64,000 bases of DNA from Liopterus haemorrhoidalis (taxonomy: Eukaryota > Arthropoda > Insecta > Coleoptera > Dytiscidae): positions 43,662,509-43,726,508 of the forward strand of contig OZ020618.1 in the NCBI GenBank assembly GCA_963971575.1, in the 5' to 3' direction. Shown here in pieces: positions 10,140-21,894 of this stretch (positions within the stretch are counted from its first letter, which is position 1; the number at the start of each line of letters is the position of its first letter). The translations under genes and the position numbers were made by a program. Below the pieces are notes generated by a model. The model worked only from the letters and a program-made list of their open reading frames with translations. It was not told the DNA's origin and ran no database searches.

Positions 10140-11335
10140 TATCTAAGTAAGTCTGTTGACCACTAGATGTCCCTGGTTTACAATTTGTCTTATACAAAAC
10201 TAACAATCTGAAATGAAATTAGTAAAAATCTATACAACAAAATTTATAGCTAAATTTTATCTATTCTATAAGACAGCGTTTCTCAAACTTTTTAGACAGA
10301 GGACTGGTATGTTTTGTAATATTTTTCGCAGCCCACCTTAATACAATATTAAAATAAGATTGGCAAGTAGGGTTGCCATTTAGCGCCTCTCTCTAATCCG
10401 GAGAAAACAAAAAGTTGGATAGCACAAAAAATTAACTGACGAACGAACGGCTGAAATTCGGAAAATCACTTGAAGAAAGGTGGGGCGAAATACAAAATAA
10501 CACTTAAAAATCAGGCTGCAGAAATTCAGAAAGTCAATTGAATTAAATACCTAGAGGGTTATATAAAAAAAATCTCACATTTAATCACGATCCAGAAAAA
10601 TATTCAAACACAACCCGGGCAGAAGTTTTCAAAATCCATATCTGCGAGGTTATACCTACCATTAATCCATGTTTTACTAGCTTTCTTTTGATGCCTCACA
10701 GTAATTTTAAAAAAATAGTAATTTCTAACGACCTAAAAAGGTCGATATAATTAATTAACTAAGAAAACACAGCAAGATGTCAGATTAATGTGTGTGGGGT
10801 CAACATTTATCCGACTAACATTACCCAATAAAAAAGGTCAAAATACCTTTACTGTTTTATATCTTTTTTCTTGATATAAAACGTTGTTCTACTTTAACAT
10901 TGTTCCAAATTATTCATAAAAATATGTTAAAATATCATATTTTTACATTATCAATGCATGGGTTAACCTATACAGGCAATAACAAAATTACTAGTCATAA
11001 CAAGATTTTATGACTGGTTATAAAATATATATAAAATAAAAATAATGAGAAAAGTCTTGTTTGCCGAAAAAAGGATACGCAACAGAATATATTGTAGAAC
11101 AACCTATAAATGTTTGCTGGAAATTTTAGTACTACGAGCTCATGAAAAAATTATATCCAATAAAAATACATACCGCACATTTGATAAGCATTGTTTTATT
11201 TTAGTTTTTTATAATACGCTATTATTATTTATAATATTTTTGATATACACAGTATTTTTGAAAATATTGGACTGATTTTATATATGCGTTGCAGCGAGTG
11301 GCATCTTTCGGCACATGATTCTGACAAAAAAAAAA
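10140..11335. other. stretch with one possible hAT end only
   Basis: CAGCGTTTCTCAAACTTTTT at about 10275 looks like a hAT terminus, but I find no partner. The remainder is AT-rich without recognised coding. Confidence 0.4.
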
Positions 11336-11601
11336 CTCATACACTAGGATGCAGGCAGCGATGCAAGCATCATTGCGTGTACAGCGGCCTCTGTGATCAC
11401 TGATATCGTGAATCGATGCATGCATCGGCATCATGACAATGTTGGAGTGCCGCTATGCCGCCTCACTGATGCCGACTATATGTATCAACGTGTGTAGGTT
11501 TGCATCAATGATTGTTTACAATTTTAGTTGTTCTTTTGCTACAGCAGGGATAGTGTCAAGCTTATATAACCTATATAAAATATATAAATTATAACCATAC
11601 A

Positions 11602-11754
11602 ATGAATGATAAGAACAATAGGGTTTTTTGGGAAACGTTTATCAACATGTTTGGATTACATGAATGTTTGTGGAACAATAAATGTTCCAATTGTACAAAT
11701 AAAAATTTAAGAAATGATGCTCTGATGAAATTACTGGCTAAACAATTGCTGTAG
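11602..11754 (+). pseudogene. MADF accessory gene, 3' truncated
   Basis: The 50-residue product contains RVFWETFINMFGLHECLWNN and then KNLRNDALMKLLAKQ. This is the first half of a MADF domain (FWxxFI, then H-x-C-LWN, then RNxAxxKLL). It ends at a TAG exactly where sequence complementary to the transposase begins. The overlap of the two coding remnants at 11738-11756 marks the deletion junction. Confidence 0.72.
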
Positions 11755-12093
11755 AAAATTTCAGGTCTTCATAGCTATTGCCAGTTGCCAAGAATCTCAA
11801 AGTTGCGGATAATATTTGTTCTGCACTAACTGCCGCCTCAAGGGTGTATCTTGCTTTTCAATTCTTGGGCGAATTTTATTTAATAGGTATTGAAAATGAC
11901 GGTCATCCATTCTTTAATAATTGTAGTAATTTTTTGGTTCATTTATTCTTAATTCACTCAACAACCGGCAATTAGAATATACATTTTAATCCTTAAGCCA
12001 ATATTTACACCACTTTCTTTTTGGCTTCTTTGATTTTTTAAGTGACACACCAGTTAAGGCAATTATCACTAGCAATGGTAAATCACTATTCAT
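11738..12093 (-). pseudogene. Harbinger transposase N-terminal half, broken
   Basis: From the ATG at 12093: MNSDLPLLVIIALTG, then KPKRKWCKYWLKD and a stop. After that come LLSELRINEPKNYYNY, a stop, RMDDRHFQYLLNKIRPRIEK with QDTPL and, after a frameshift, SAEQILSATLRFLATGNSYE with DLKFSTAIV. The order (basic KRK..W region, LxxELR, F/YLRMD, LRFLATG, FSTAI) is that of HARBI1-like transposases up to the HTH preceding the DDE domain. Two stops and one frameshift precede the deletion. Confidence 0.82.
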
Positions 12094-12574
12094 GTTTATA
12101 TTGTATTCTAAACCGGTGACGTCGAGCTGTATACTAAACAAAGCTGTGTTCTACCGTCGAGTCGATTTTTTGCATCGAGGCATGCATCAGTAGTGTGTGT
12201 CCAACAGTCAGTGATGCCTGGTTCATGATGCCTCGATGTCAGCGATGCCTGATGAATCGATGCCGTGAATCGATGCATGCCTTATAAGGCATACACTATA
12301 GTGTATGCGGGGTTTAATGTGTGTTTGTTTGTGTTGCCCAACCTACAATAAACTACACCACAGCTACACTATGGCGTTTGTTTGTGTTCCGACACCTGTA
12401 TGTAAAGTGTTCGTTTCTGTTTATGAATATGTTCAGGGCAGGCAAAATCTACACTTGCTCGGGAGTGAGTGTAGATTCAGGTAACCTGTAAAAAGGCGGC
12501 AAACTTAATCTAACTTGGTTATAATCTGTATTCGGTCTAGCGGAAATTTTTATTTTACATCTATCTATCTATTA

Positions 12575-13887
12575 TACAAGGTGTCTCAAAAGAAATTTTA
12601 TATTTAGTGGATCGATTAAAAAAAAAGTAAGCCGTATATAGAAAAAATGTTTATTAATTATTAAAATACACTTTTTGGGGATTTATTTCTTAAAAATAAT
12701 ATCGTCTAAATGTAGACCCTCGCGTTCTCGGCACTCATTTAATCGAACAGTAAAATTACTTATGACGTCTCGGCAGGTGGACTCAGGGATGGCTGCCATT
12801 TCGTGCCGGATATTTTCTTTCAAATGCGCCAGTGAAGTCGGTTTATTAGCGTAAACTTTAGATTTAAGATAACCCCATAGGAAAAAGTCCATAGGGGTTA
12901 AATCTGGACTGCGTGGAGGCCAATTTATGTCACCTCTTCGGGAGAGTAATTTGCCTGAGAAAATTTCACGAACACGTGGCAGAGACATATTGGACGTGTG
13001 TGAAGTTGCTCCGTCCTGTTGGAACCATGTTCTTTGGTTATAGCCAGGAAAGTTTTGCAGTTCAGGTACCAAGAAGTTGTCTAACATCTCCACATAACGA
13101 TCTGAATTCACTGTAACTGCACGCCCCCTTTCGTCTTCAAAAAAGTAAGGGCCGATAATTCCTCGCGCCGACATCGCAGCCCATAAGGTCACTTTAGGCG
13201 AATGTAGGGGTTTCTGATGTTTGCGTTTCGGATTCGTTGCACTCCAGTAGCGGCAGTTCTGCTTATTTACGTGGCCATTAAGATGAAAATGAGCTTCATC
13301 CGAAAACAAAATGTTGGTAAACGTTGAAAATCGCTCAATCACCTGATTTACGAAATTAAGTCTCTGACTGGCATCTTGGGGCTTTAATTCTTGCACCAAT
13401 TGAATTTGGTAGGAGTGCAGCTTTAGGTCTTTGTGCATAATGCAATATAATGATGATCTATGCACATTTAAAGCACTGCGCGCTTCCGAATTGAAAGGTT
13501 CGGGTCGTCACGAACAGACTGATTAACATTCTCCACGTTTTCTACCGTTCTTGATGACCTAGGTCGCCCGGATTTTGATTTATCCAGCGTTGTACCAGTC
13601 TCTTCAAACTTTTTAACCCAATGTCGAATGAGAGGAATGCTTGGCGCATCATTTAAGTGGCGAAAACCTCGAATACTGCAGAATTTCCTAGGCGCTACAG
13701 TCGCCGAATCACCGTTTTTGTAAAACTCTCGCACGCATAACGCGCGGTCTGCTCCCGAGAAACGCTCCATAGCGACTGAATTCCCAAGAGCCAGGCTACC
13801 GATTGCCATAACCCCCGAGCCCCTCGGATACGTTGCGTTCACGCAGTAAGCTAAATAAATATAAAATTTCTTTTGAGACACCTTGTA
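12575..13887 (-). mobile_element. nearly complete DD41D Tc1/mariner-type element
   Basis: The element spans 12577-13885 (1309 bp). Its two ends share 30 identical bases (starting CAAGGTGTCTCAAAAG), and both sides carry TA (12575-12576, 13886-13887). Perfect TIRs and a transposase with only one frameshift suggest a fairly recent insertion. A copy with an intact frame may exist elsewhere in the genome. Confidence 0.93.
12683..13770 (-). pseudogene. DD41D transposase with one frameshift
   Basis: The product starts at ATG 13770 (MERFSGADRALCVREFYKNG). The HTH region has IPLIRHWVKKFEETGTTLDK and the spacer motif SGRPRSSRT. Near 13470 a small indel shifts the frame, joining SIRKRA to LNVHRSSLYC. 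The catalytic motifs follow: NILFSDEAHFHLNG, then WFQQDGATSHTS, and RSPDLTPMDFFLWGY, whose last Asp lies 41 residues after the second. I count DD41D, as in the rosa/Visitor-type IS630-Tc1-mariner group. The ending DDIIFKK looks complete. About 360 residues in all, the family's usual size. Confidence 0.9.
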
Positions 13888-14023
13888 TATCAATCATGAA
13901 TCGAGTAATATGTATAGAAGGAAAGTTTTTTTCCTACAATACTCGTAAGTAACATAAATAAATTAATAGTTTTATAAAATCTGTCAAAACTTGAATTTTT
14001 ATTATTTATTTTTACTACATTTA

Positions 14024-15261
14024 CTAGTGCACCCGTTGCCAACTGTGTTGGCAAACACATCATTACCTCAATGTGGAACTTGCTCGACAACTCAGACTTC
14101 TTTCTCTAGCCAGACGCCTTACTTCATCCAATTCAAATTGAATCAACTCTTCGCCCATTATTAAAAACTGGACAAATAATAAGTATTATTCCGAATTATT
14201 TATTCATTAACTTTTTAAGATGGGAAAACGATTCATTTTCACTCAGTGCATTACATTTATAATGTTAAAACTAAAAATGATTTGAGACGTAAAATTTAAA
14301 ATATATTTATTTAAAAAAAAAAAATCCAACTACTTATATACAATATAAAAATACGCACAAGGAAAATCGCACTCGGATTTATACGCATACGGAAAAAAGC
14401 GCACATGAAAATATTCACACACGGAAAAAAGCGTACTCATACTATATCTCAAATCAGTTTAAAATAAATCGCGAGAAGATATTACACAGTAAAATTTACT
14501 TGTTTGCCCGCTTTAATATATTCAAACCTGATCTGGTTATTTTGGTTACTTTTATAGTGTAGTACTGATTTTTAAATGTAAATTTGTCATTTCAAAATAT
14601 TCCTTACGCTGTAAAACCTACTTCAGATTTGTTGGTTATGATCATTATAACTAATATATCATTTATCTTTATGACATATGTCAAATGGAATGACATTTTA
14701 AGAAAGTGAAATTTTTTACCAAGTTTTAATATCAATGACATACAATTTCAAAGGTGCAAACTATTGAATCTATCAATTTGTAATTTCTACCAAATTTTTT
14801 TAAATATTTCGAACCAATTTTAAATTTACACAAATAAGTTGTCACCTAGGCGTGGCGCTGATATGAATGACCAAACTCGGCCGGTAATTTTTGATAAAAA
14901 TTATTCATTTTTAAAAACGTTAGATAAAACGTTAATCATAAAATTAAAAAAATAATAAAGCAGTGCAAAAATACTAATAAAGAAAAGAAAGTCACATTTT
15001 TCTTACTTAGTTTCATCAAAACCAAATATTTTTTAAAATAATTATTTTTCTGCTACTAATAATTTTAATTTATATTATTTTTGTGTAAACATAACAATTA
15101 ACAACTATTATTATTACACGTTATATGTCAATTTACACGTCCGTAAGCTTCGGAATATTTCGTTACATTTCGGAATCTCGCTTAATTGTTTTAGATTTTA
15201 GACGACAGACACGCACCCACGCACCCACGCAAGGACACACGTTGGCGTAGTATATTATAGA
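14024..15261 (-). mobile_element. Helitron copy 1 (non-autonomous)
   Basis: Read on minus, it begins TCTATAATATA directly after an A (15262 side). It ends with a hairpin TTGCCAACACAGTTGGCAA, about 8 bases, then CTAG directly before a T (14024 side). A|TC...CTRR|T with a subterminal hairpin is the canonical Helitron structure. The length is 1238 bp. No Rep/helicase coding. Copies 2, 3 and 4 (58324, 59995, 47971) share its ends. Confidence 0.88.
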
Positions 15262-15481
15262 TGTTAACTAAACAAACTGTTCATATTATCTTATTTATTT
15301 ACTATTACTTTAGCACAATGTGGTCTACGAATGTTAATATACCGTAGCGAAACACGGGAATTCATCTAGTTATTATATAATTACCCTGCAACTTTCTGGA
15401 AAGGTAACTAAGAACAATTTTACAATGTAGTAAATATTATCATGCAACGAAAACTTTAAAATTCCGATATAAACAACAAAT

Positions 15482-16341
15482 ATATTTGCGGTTAAGCACG
15501 AGGAGAAAGTTAGAAGAGAAACAGACAAAGGAATAGTGAGGGAACGCTGGGAGGTAAGAGCCAGAGAGGAACAGAAAGGAAGATGGTACGCATGGGGTAG
15601 ATGAGAAAGGAGTATTACTAGAGATGCGGAGTGGATGCGATAGACGTGGGAAGGATAAGAAGAGATAAGCGTGATTCAGGAGGTGTGGAGGAGGGATAAG
15701 GAAGTGGGGGAGCAAGAAAGGACAGTCAGAATAGACAAATCAAGGAGCGCAGGAAGATATAAGGAGGCCAGATCTATAGGGGTACCAAGCTACTTGAAGG
15801 GAGAAAGAGGAAGGTCAGGTGGGAGGGTTAGGAGGATTGCGAGGCTAAGATGCGGGAATGAAGAGAGAGGAAATAGATATTGGAGGATAAGATGTGTAGG
15901 ATGTGCAGGGAGGAAGAAGAAGATATAGAGCACTTCGCGAAGAGGTATAGAGAGATGATAGTGTGGTCGGGGAACACATTAGACCTGTGGCACGAAGATG
16001 GAAGGGTGGAGAGGTAGGCAAGGGAATTAGATACAAGAAGGATTGAGATTGGGGAAGGATAACAGGAAGGTGTAAAGGAAGGAAGAGGCCCGGTGGGAAG
16101 CAGAAGAGGGGAAAAGGAAGGAAGAAAGGGGGCTGAGGTTACCTGGGAATGGGGACGAAAGAAGGGACATAGGAGGAGGTGTGAAGAAATGGTTGGAAGG
16201 GAAGAGAATGGAGTAAAATAAATAGTAATGTAATGTATGGTTAATATGACGTTGGGATGTTGATAGGAGGTATGATATGTTTTGTAATTGTAGTAAATGA
16301 CTAAACACCGAAAGGTCGAGGGGAAATAAAGGATTATATAT
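15482..16341 (+). mobile_element. family A LINE copy 2, 5' truncated
   Basis: The purine-rich plus strand encodes a decayed ORF2 C-terminus: RIARLRCGNEERGNRYW, then a zinc knuckle readable as CRMCREEEEDIEHF after a frameshift. The 3' UTR ends CACCGAAAGGTCGAGGGG plus AAATAAAGG. AACAACAAAT occurs at both borders (15472-15481, 16342-16351), consistent with a target-site duplication. Closely matches the 3' end of copy 1 (about 7400-7450). Confidence 0.82.
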
Positions 16342-16373
16342 AACAACAAATTGAGAAACCTGAAACCTGTAGG

Positions 16374-16904
16374 CTGTAGGGCAGGGGTCGTGGAACATTT
16401 TTACCCATTACCTAAAGATATATTTCTTTACACCGATGTTGCCCCATTGGCTTGTTAAAAAAAATTTAAGTGACAAGCAAAAAAAAAAGGTCCTCACCTC
16501 CCAAAATCTAAGTGATGAGAAAAAAAAGGTCCTCACCTCCCAAAATGTAAATGACGAGAAAAAAAAAAACCTCACCTCCCAAAATCTAAGTGATGAGAAA
16601 AAAAAGGTCCTCACCTCCCAAAATCCAAATGACGAGAAAAAAAAAGATCCTCACCTCCCAAAATCTAAGTGATGAGAAAAAAAAGGGGTCCTCACCTCCC
16701 AAAATCTAAATGATGAGCAAAAAAAAAGGTTCTCACCTTTGCAGTGGCGCCCCTTAGTCAAGCCTGTTAGCGCCCTTTTCCTTAGTGCGCTACTAACACG
16801 TTTATAAAATATCAAATTGAAAAAATTTCCTTATTACCGCCAAAAATTTTATTTTTACCCCATTTGGGGTAATTTACCCTGGTTCCCCGACCGCTGCTGT
16901 AGGG
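16374..16904. mobile_element. hAT MITE with perfect 8-bp TSD and internal minisatellite
   Basis: The element spans 16382-16896 (515 bp). Ends read CAGGGGTCGTGGAAC and, reversed, CAGCGGTCGGGGAAC. The flanking duplication CTGTAGGG is perfect (16374-16381, 16897-16904). About half of the element is a tandem array (16470-16735). Confidence 0.9.
16470..16735. repeat. minisatellite, ~39-bp unit, six to seven copies
   Basis: The unit is CCTCACCTCCCAAAATCTAA followed by GTGATGAG, poly-A and GG. Units differ by a few substitutions and by A-tract length. The array keeps a reading frame with repeating LTSQN and DEKKK, but this probably reflects the unit length rather than coding. Confidence 0.85.
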
Positions 16905-17820
16905 TGTTCCAAAAATTTTTAACATCACTGTAAGTGTGACTATCATAAAAACGCTTATATTGCTCATATACACGGGATTTTCTCATTGACTTTTACCTAA
17001 ATACTTGCTCGAGCTATAGCTACAGTTTTATTAATCTACCCACAAATATCTTCAAACAAAAAATCCGGGATTAAAAAGCAAGGTTATAAAATTTTCAAAC
17101 CCACCAGCATATTTGAAATAAAAATTCGAAATACCTCTAAATCCCTTTTATATATTTCATACCATATGGAGCTTTTCCACATGAATTTTAATTTAATTTT
17201 GAACTCTATTGATTTTTTTAAAACAAATGAATAAAAAAAAGCTGTTTAAGCAGATTACCTGAAGCCCTGGTTCAATATAATGGAGAAAATTTGCATTATG
17301 CATTGTATTTAATTAACTTAGCTCTGTTCATTATTCTAAATTCAGCATATGCACCAGTGAAAATGTAATTTAGACTTTAAATTTCCATTGGTTTTTACTA
17401 ATTCAATAATTTTCATTATTATTTTGCTGCAGTTTCGCTGTGAAATTAAATTTTTATGACATTTTTATTTGAAATGCTTATTCGCGGACATTTTCAACTG
17501 TGTCGCTACTATACAAAATATACCACGTACCGAATACCGAGTAATCCAAAAAAAAATTATTTGACTTGTAGAAGTTCGTATTACGATCAAAACTCTCTTT
17601 AACGGAATACATTTAGTATCAATTTACCGACAAACGCATATTATTTAACCTAGGTTGTGTGTTTTCTTTTTAATACATATTGTAACGAATACGGCCCTGT
17701 AAAAGATATATAACAGCCTTGAAATGGACTTAGAACCTTAAGTTACCGGAATGTTCTCGATTTTTATAGAAGGAAATAAAATTTTCTATATAACACGCGG
17801 TACCTGACGGCGGACAGGCA
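16905..17820. other. mostly featureless; possible LTR 5' fragment at 17684
   Basis: From 17684, TGTAACGAATACGGCCC followed by GGAATGTTCTCGA and TATATAACA resembles the start of an insect Gypsy-type LTR, truncated near 17820. No second LTR or coding is seen. The rest is unannotated AT-rich DNA. Confidence 0.35.
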
Positions 17821-17825
17821 CTAGT

Positions 17826-18740
17826 AGTGATGTTCCGATACCATTGATACGATACCAGTAGAGTATCGGAAAAACCGCATTTTTTGAAAACCGCGGTTTC
17901 GATTTCGGTTTCGGTTTCGGTTTTTCAAGTTTTATATTTTTTCTACTATAGATACTCTAAAATAAATCAATAAATTTTTATTATGTGTTGAAATACACTA
18001 TTCGCGACTCCAAATAACAGTGATAGGTACATCTGGTGGCGGCTTGGTAAATTAAACAGAAGCGTATATTTGTATAATATTTGTAGTGTGTTGTGCTGCA
18101 GTTTATGTCAATTAAGACGTATTTTTAAATATAGTGACTTAAATACAGTGCTTTTTGCCGAAATATTGTTTGAACAGATAAATATTAAGAAAAAACTTCT
18201 GACATATACGCTTCTCGTCGGCCATCAACTGTCGCACGCAGCGCCGCCAACGTTGGTTTGAGTCGCGAATTGTACTGTACAATAAAAAAACTAATACTAA
18301 TAAAAAACCATACAATAATTATACACTACAAGCTACGTAGCATACTAACTTAAGGTGTATTTAAATTTAAATAAAAGGCTTTTAAAAACACTAAACTATT
18401 TAAATGTTTATCGTTTAAACGTGAACGCAATTTGGTGCAGAAGTTGGCGTTTAATGAAAATTTTCTTTCGGCATAGATGGATGTTGCTTTAATAGTGAAT
18501 AGTGCACTGACTTTCACATGCGCATTGCGTCTGGCGCCAATACATTTCTTTATGTTTGATATCTAATAAAAAATAAAAATCTAGTTGGTAGCATACATTA
18601 TGCACCTATCTACTGATATATTTTTTTAAATCTAATAAAGCTTTTATTCAAGAATAATACAACATTTGTTGCCACATTTGAAAGATTTCCTTCTTACCTT
18701 TGTATCTTTTTTCTTAAGAATAAACCGAAAACAGCGTTTT
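17826..18740. other. TATCGAT/CGGTTTC-rich repeat DNA
   Basis: GATGTTCCGATACCATTGATA begins a region rich in CGGTTTCGG and later TATCGATA motifs, as in many hAT-derived repeats, but I cannot pair the ends. An inverted ATTCGCGACTC occurs near 17999 and 18263. Confidence 0.35.
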
Positions 18741-18746
18741 TTTTGC

Positions 18747-18974
18747 GGTTTTGCGGTTTCGGTTATAACCGTTTCATAAACACTAGATACCAGTATCGAT
18801 TCAATATCGATTTTTCATTCGATATCGCGATTTTAGTATCGATACAAATCTTTTTTAGACTGAAAACCGTGGTTTTGCGGTTCGGTTATAACCGTTTCAT
18901 AATATCTAGATACCAGATCGATTCAATATCGATTTTTCATTAGATATCGCGATTTTAGTATCGATACAAATCTT
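18747..18974. repeat. tandem duplication of a ~105-bp unit
   Basis: Unit 1 (18747-18852) and unit 2 (18871-18974) both read from GGTTTTGCGGTT through TATAACCGTTTCATAA, AATATCGATTTTTCATT and GATATCGCGATTTTAGTATC to GATACAAATCTT. They differ by few substitutions. Confidence 0.85.
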
Positions 18975-19243
18975 CCAATACTTTATTATTATCAGTACAT
19001 TTGACCCAGTATGGTATCGTTTCTTTTTTTTTTTTTTTGTTTAAACAATATCGTAAAATTTTTATTTATACGTACAGAAATATTTATGTGATAAATTGAA
19101 GAATTAAAGGATTTTCGCACTACTTTTCTTTAATGAAACTCTCAATGTGGAGCGATATCGAAGATTAATTTAACATCCGTTATATTTATTTTCGTATGAT
19201 ATATTTAGATTTCTTATAATTACAAAGAAAATATGATAATGCA

Positions 19244-19480
19244 TTAAATTTTTAGATCTAAATTTAAAAGCCATCGGATTGCTCCATTGGTTAGTTGTAC
19301 GACTGATTGGATACCACCTGGGAAAGCACGATGACGACATTCTTCTACGATGTGTGGCATCGTCTCCGCAGTCACAGGAGTGAGTCGGCTAAGCCACATT
19401 TTTTGAGAATGTAGTTGCATTTGCTGTGGCCGGTGACGAATCTGTTTAATCTCACCCAAGCCATGCGGGGTAGCAAGAAA
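19244..19480 (-). pseudogene. LINE ORF2 extreme C-terminus
   Basis: On minus, MAWVRLNRFVTGHSKCNYIL and KKCGLADS are followed, after a frameshift, by TMPHIVEECRHRAFPGGIQ and INWLLNLD-like IRWLLNLDLKI. The WVRLNRxxTGH...C..C....Q.M.HIVEEC...FPGG pattern is the conserved tail of RTE/Jockey-like insect LINEs. One stop and one frameshift. Confidence 0.75.
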
Positions 19481-20256
19481 CAGCTGATCATTGGGATCTG
19501 AGTTTAAATTTTTGTTGGATTGAGCGAAATTGTTTCATTCTTTTGACCACTCGTCTTTACATTTATAGACAGAAGCAAGGATAGGATCGTATAAAATAGA
19601 ATTTCAATATTTAAGTTTCTGATTTGGAGGATTTAGTAAGCCATACTGTATGGGTAGACTGTTGTTGGCTCCAAATTTACGCCAGGTTATGACAGCTGCT
19701 TTATTTCTCCGAATGGGTGGAGCGCATATGTCCGAAAGTAAAGGGAGCCTTTCTGAAGGAGTCGATCGTATTCGTCAGTAGAGTTATAGGCAAAAGCGAA
19801 GATAGGATCGTTCCAAATAGGATTTCGAGATTTAAGCCTAAATCGTTTATTAACCAATTACATGACGATGAGCTAGCAAATGGGTACTTTGAACAATGTG
19901 GAACTACGGCTTATACAGCAAACGCTACATTGCATCGTTTTTCTTTTTTGATAACAGAAATAGTAACAAGTGGCCACCACGTTCGCTAGATTTAACATTG
20001 TTGGATTTTCATTTATTTAGATCAGGGGTCCCCAAACTTTTCTGACCGTCGACCCCTAGCAGAGTTTCTCGACTTCTTATCGACCCCCTCTATTTTACAA
20101 TTACATTAATATAATAGGACAAGCAAAAAATAATATGATTTCTTATATTGTTTATTGTACGGTGTTTTTTATTTATATTACATTTATCTAATATAATTAT
20201 ATCTAACTGCAATAATTTTATTATTAAATAAAATTGACTGTCATTGTCAGTGTCAG

Positions 20257-20838
20257 TGTGATTGGTGACTCTTTGCAAGATTAGCAATGTCGGGTTCAAA
20301 ATTACTTAATTTCAGCCTTAAATCGCCACGGAATTCTACATCTAACTTGTTTCTCTGTTTTGTCAGGATGGAATTTATTATCATCATTGGCGCGACAGCC
20401 CGAGTTGAGCCTAGGCCTCCTGTTTCCAGGTTTCACGACCATGTTTTCAATCTATGTACATTCGTACGATGGAATTAACATGGCTAAAACCAGCCTCAAC
20501 CATTTACGAGCTTGGAAATGCTAGCAAAAAGGGAACTTTCGGAAATGGAAGTTTTGGACATTTCTGTATAACATTTACATTAGTCCAAAAGGAACTTAAA
20601 GTAATATTTTTAAAAAGAATTTTAGCTTCAAGATCAACTGACAATTCAATAAATTCATCTTTCGATATTTTCAACATCTGCAGATAAAAGGCGCGATAAT
20701 CCAATCTGGGATGTGCATGTTCTCTAAATCTTCAAAACGCAATTTAAAATCCACGCGCAATTTTTGAAGATGCTTTGTGTATATTTCCAAGTCTTCATCT
20801 TTTACTTCCAATTGTCGCAAATTCTGTTATTTTTATAT
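20257..20838 (-). pseudogene. hAT transposase C-terminus (hATC dimerisation region)
   Basis: Reading right to left: LEVKDEDLEIYTKHLQKLRV, then FEDLENMHIPDWIIAPF, a frameshift, KDEFIELSVDLEAKILFKNI, PKLPFPKVPFLLAFPSS, a broken V-E-A-GFSHVNSIV segment and the tail KQRNKLDVEFRGDLRLKLSN with IANLAKSHQSH. The LLPFPSTYLCEAGFS and KxRNRLDVE...DLRLxL motifs define hAT-family C-termini. The 5' part was removed or displaced by the nested element. Confidence 0.85.
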
Positions 20839-20839
20839 A

Positions 20840-21894
20840 TACAGAGTGTGTTTGTTTGAAATGGGGCACCCCGAAAATCTCCTTTATTTAGATACAAAAA
20901 ATCTTCAGAACAAAAGTTAAACTAGACAAAAAGGCCCATCTAAAGGTTACTATAAGAATTCTGAGGCACTCCCGGTTTCACCGGAAATGATGTCAACTTT
21001 TGATCTAGCATAGGGAATCGATAATTATATATTTTTTTCCTAAAAGTACATTAAATTAGTCATATTTTTATGTTAACCATTTCAAATTGGCGACCATTTA
21101 TTTAGAAAATAATAATTAACATAAGTTTTACAAAGTTGAACGTAGCAAGCTTTGAAAACAATAAAAAAAGAAACAAAATATCTCTAAAATAAACTGTTAT
21201 AACTAGTTATTATATGAAATAACATGAAATAACTTAAATTTTAATTTTTAAATTAAATAAACAAGAGTTTAATAGTTTATTTTGCTTACTTTTGTTTAAA
21301 AAAAAAAAAATGTATCAATTGGTAGTTATTAGAAGTGCAATCCGGGATATCCAAGAGTGTACTCTTATAAGGGCGATGGAAGAGTTTTCATTAAGAATGA
21401 GAAAATGTGTGGACAATAATGGTGGTTTGATCGAACATTTGTATTTTTTTTTTTTTTTTGTAAAGTAATTGTAAAAAGTAATAGTTTTTTTTTTCTAAAT
21501 AGTCAAATAGTTTATTTTAGAGATATTTTGTTTCTTGTTTCTTGATATTTTGTTTTCAAAGCCTGCTACGTTCAACTTTGTAAAACTTATGTTGATTATT
21601 ATTTTGTAAATAAATGGTCGCCATTTTGAAATGGTTAACATAAGAATATGATTTTTTGGTGTCATTGTAAAGCTAATTTAATGTACTTTTAGGAAAAAAA
21701 TATAAAATTATCGATTCCTTATGCTAGATCAAAAGTTGACATCATTTCCGGTGAAACCGGGAGTGCCTCAGAATTCTTGTAGTAACCTTTAGATGGGCCT
21801 TTTTGTCTAGTTTAATTTTTGTTCTGAAGATCTTTTGTATCTTTACAAATAAAGGAGATTTTCGGGGTGCCCCGTTTCATACAAACACCCTGTA
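20840..21894 (+). mobile_element. long-TIR Tc1/IS630-type element
   Basis: The element spans 20842-21892 (1051 bp), flanked by TA. Its inverted repeats are about 370 bp (about 20842-21210 against 21515-21892), starting CAGRGTGTKTGTTTG. In the centre is the plus-strand C-terminus of a transposase. A half copy lies at 43453-43985. It is nested in the hAT element. Confidence 0.88.
21310..21450 (+). pseudogene. IS630-like transposase C-terminal remnant
   Basis: The frame contains VIRSAIRDIQECTLIRAMEE, then FSLRMRKCVDNNGGLIEHLY. The pattern F..R...C...NGG..EHL is the typical end of insect IS630/Tc1-like transposases. All upstream domains are deleted. Confidence 0.7.

Larger units (their letters stand above)
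11340..12300. mobile_element. PIF/Harbinger deletion derivative 2
   Basis: The outer parts contain many GATGCATGC/ATCGATGC repeats in inverted arrangement. The interior again shows a MADF gene head on plus (11602-11754) meeting a Harbinger transposase head on minus (12093-11738). The exact ends are unclear: ATACACTA motifs at about 11343 and 12293 are candidates, but I could not confirm a TWA duplication. The architecture matches derivative 1, although the sequences are not closely similar. Confidence 0.7.

Noticed and set aside
10275..10340. hAT-like terminus CAGCGTTTCTCAAACTTTTT
   Set aside because: No inverted partner or 8-bp duplication found nearby; kept only as a note in the stretch entry.
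15341..15370. Possible second Helitron 3' end (GCGAAACACGGGAATTCATCTAGT)
   Set aside because: It ends in CTAG before T, but the hairpin is imperfect and no 5' partner was found.
16436..16672. Repetitive 78-codon frame (LTSQN, DEKKK repeats)
   Set aside because: By-product of the 39-bp minisatellite; no conservation evidence.
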